Positions 63,348 through 64,000 of a stretch of 64,000 nucleotides of DNA are shown one piece after another. Numbering within the stretch: the stretch's first letter is position 1; the number at the start of each line of letters is the position of its first letter. The position numbers were made by a program, and so were the translations under genes. Origin of the DNA: Allorhodopirellula heiligendammensis (GTDB lineage Bacteria; Planctomycetota; Planctomycetia; Pirellulales; Pirellulaceae); NCBI RefSeq assembly GCF_007860105.1, contig NZ_SJPU01000001.1, forward strand, positions 2,563,700 through 2,627,699. Reading direction: 5' to 3'. The notes beneath the pieces are model-generated. The model did no database searches. It was not told the DNA's origin and was given only the letters and a program-made list of their open reading frames with translations.

Positions 63348-64000
63348 TTAATCGATTGGAGGAGGGGCGATTTGACCAGTTGCTCAACGCCTTGATTGAC
63401 CGGCGAATCACTGCTGTGCAGTTTGAGGAGCTGGGGTTTTTGCTGCTGGATGACCCCATCCGGCAGCGACGTTACCTCGATGAGATCGCGATTCATCTTG
63501 AGCTCGCTCAACTTCTACGATGTGATCGATACACTCCAGGAATTCCCGTCGAGATCGAGTCGGCGGCCAAGCGTTCTCGGTTGAGCCACTATCGAATGGG
63601 GCTGCTCGCATTGGCGATGACGATTCTGATCGTTGCGACATCAGCGGGCTTGCTAATCAAAGCAGGTCTCGGTGGGAGAGTTTCCGAATCGATGCCGCGA
63701 GGTGCAGACTTGATTCGTTCGCATGCTGCTGGCGAGGAGCTGTCAGCTCAGGTTGCGGTTGTATTGGCGCAGAATTCGAGTGCTGAGTTTTTTGGGACGA
63801 TGCCGCCAGCCGTGGGTGCCACAATGGAGATGAATCGCCAGTACATCATGACGTATGGCTCGATCGAGTTGGCGTTCCCGAAAGGAGCGACAGCATTGTT
63901 GGAGGCGCCGGCAATTTTTTTGGTCGCCTCCACCGAACGATTGTATCTCGAGTCCGGCCAGTGTTCGGTGCACGCACCCGACGGAGCCGAAGGTTTTCAA
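63344..64000 (+). CDS. FecR-like membrane regulator (partial, runs off window)
   Basis: At least 219 residues, continuing past base 64000. The GTG start at 63344 overlaps the sigma stop as GTGA. The cytoplasmic part (FDQLLNALIDRRITAVQFEE, DDPIRQRRYLDEIAIHLELA) looks like an anti-sigma region. A membrane helix follows (MGLLALAMTILIVATSAGLL), then the FecR-type outer part (GSIELAFPKGATALLEAPAI, LESGQCSVHAPDGAEGF). Planctomycete relatives often end in a LamG-like domain, which would lie beyond the window. It probably controls the sigma factor at 62793. Confidence 0.85.
   Translation, partial: MINRLEEGRFDQLLNALIDRRITAVQFEELGFLLLDDPIRQRRYLDEIAIHLELAQLLRCDRYTPGIPVEIESAAKRSRLSHYRMGLLALAMTILIVATSAGLLIKAGLGGRVSESMPRGADLIRSHAAGEELSAQVAVVLAQNSSAEFFGTMPPAVGATMEMNRQYIMTYGSIELAFPKGATALLEAPAIFLVASTERLYLESGQCSVHAPDGAEGFQ

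Overview
This 64-kb window looks like a chromosome segment of a marine planctomycete of the Pirellulaceae (Rhodopirellula/Novipirellula type). The reasons are family-level: several formylglycine sulfatases, two DUF1559 prepilin-like proteins with the [14 protein letters not shown] leader, Hanks-type Ser/Thr kinases with TPR tails, planctomycete-style ECF sigma factors (one fused to a transmembrane and STN-like region, one overlapping a FecR-like gene), and a GH29 fucosidase. No rRNA, tRNA or CRISPR array was found. Species cannot be set from the sequence alone.

Layout. 1-5,080: a bacterioferritin-like gene, then a minus-strand McrBC-like operon (XRE regulator, McrB-like protein without its AAA+ core, DUF2357/PD-(D/E)XK nuclease). 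5,080-12,000: a divergent PLD-helicase gene cut by an ISAs1-family IS, whose other end sits in the first codon of a sulfatase; a second sulfatase with an in-frame amber stop and a truncated third follow. 12,100-15,900: LysR regulator facing an Old Yellow Enzyme gene, a small DMT-type membrane protein and an alpha/beta hydrolase. 15,850-20,670: an ECF sigma/TPR-kinase pair split by an ISL3-family IS with an 8-bp target duplication. 20,970-24,440: pirin, isochorismatase-like hydrolase, a monooxygenase remnant and an amidohydrolase. 24,590-28,480 (minus): YCII, DoxX, VOC remnant and SRPBCC genes, then a decayed sulfatase. 28,507-33,211 (minus): one operon, arsR-rhodanese-pstS-pstC-pstA-pstB. 34,772-45,305: carbohydrate block with a GH29-sulfatase fusion, another sulfatase, and PhyH, Gfo/Idh/MocA, sialidase-like and YidR-like genes. 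45,435-51,614: diheme cytochrome and a four-gene membrane/coiled-coil cluster. 51,611-64,000: DUF4198, DUF1559, Cys-rich exported protein, kinase, GH57 glucanotransferase, sigma fusion, DUF1559/lipoprotein pair, and sigma/FecR running off the end.

The window has two characters. From about 5 to 34 kb it is accessory and damaged: two full IS elements, short relics resembling the ISL3 left end, several truncated genes and sulfatase fragments. From about 34.7 kb it is mostly intact and reads as a core planctomycete chromosome. The most notable items are the one-chain fucosidase-sulfatase, the McrB-like protein without an NTPase, the ArsR/rhodanese/Pst operon and the acyltransferase/coiled-coil/TelA-like cluster. 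Family assignments come from motif recognition only; no database search was run.
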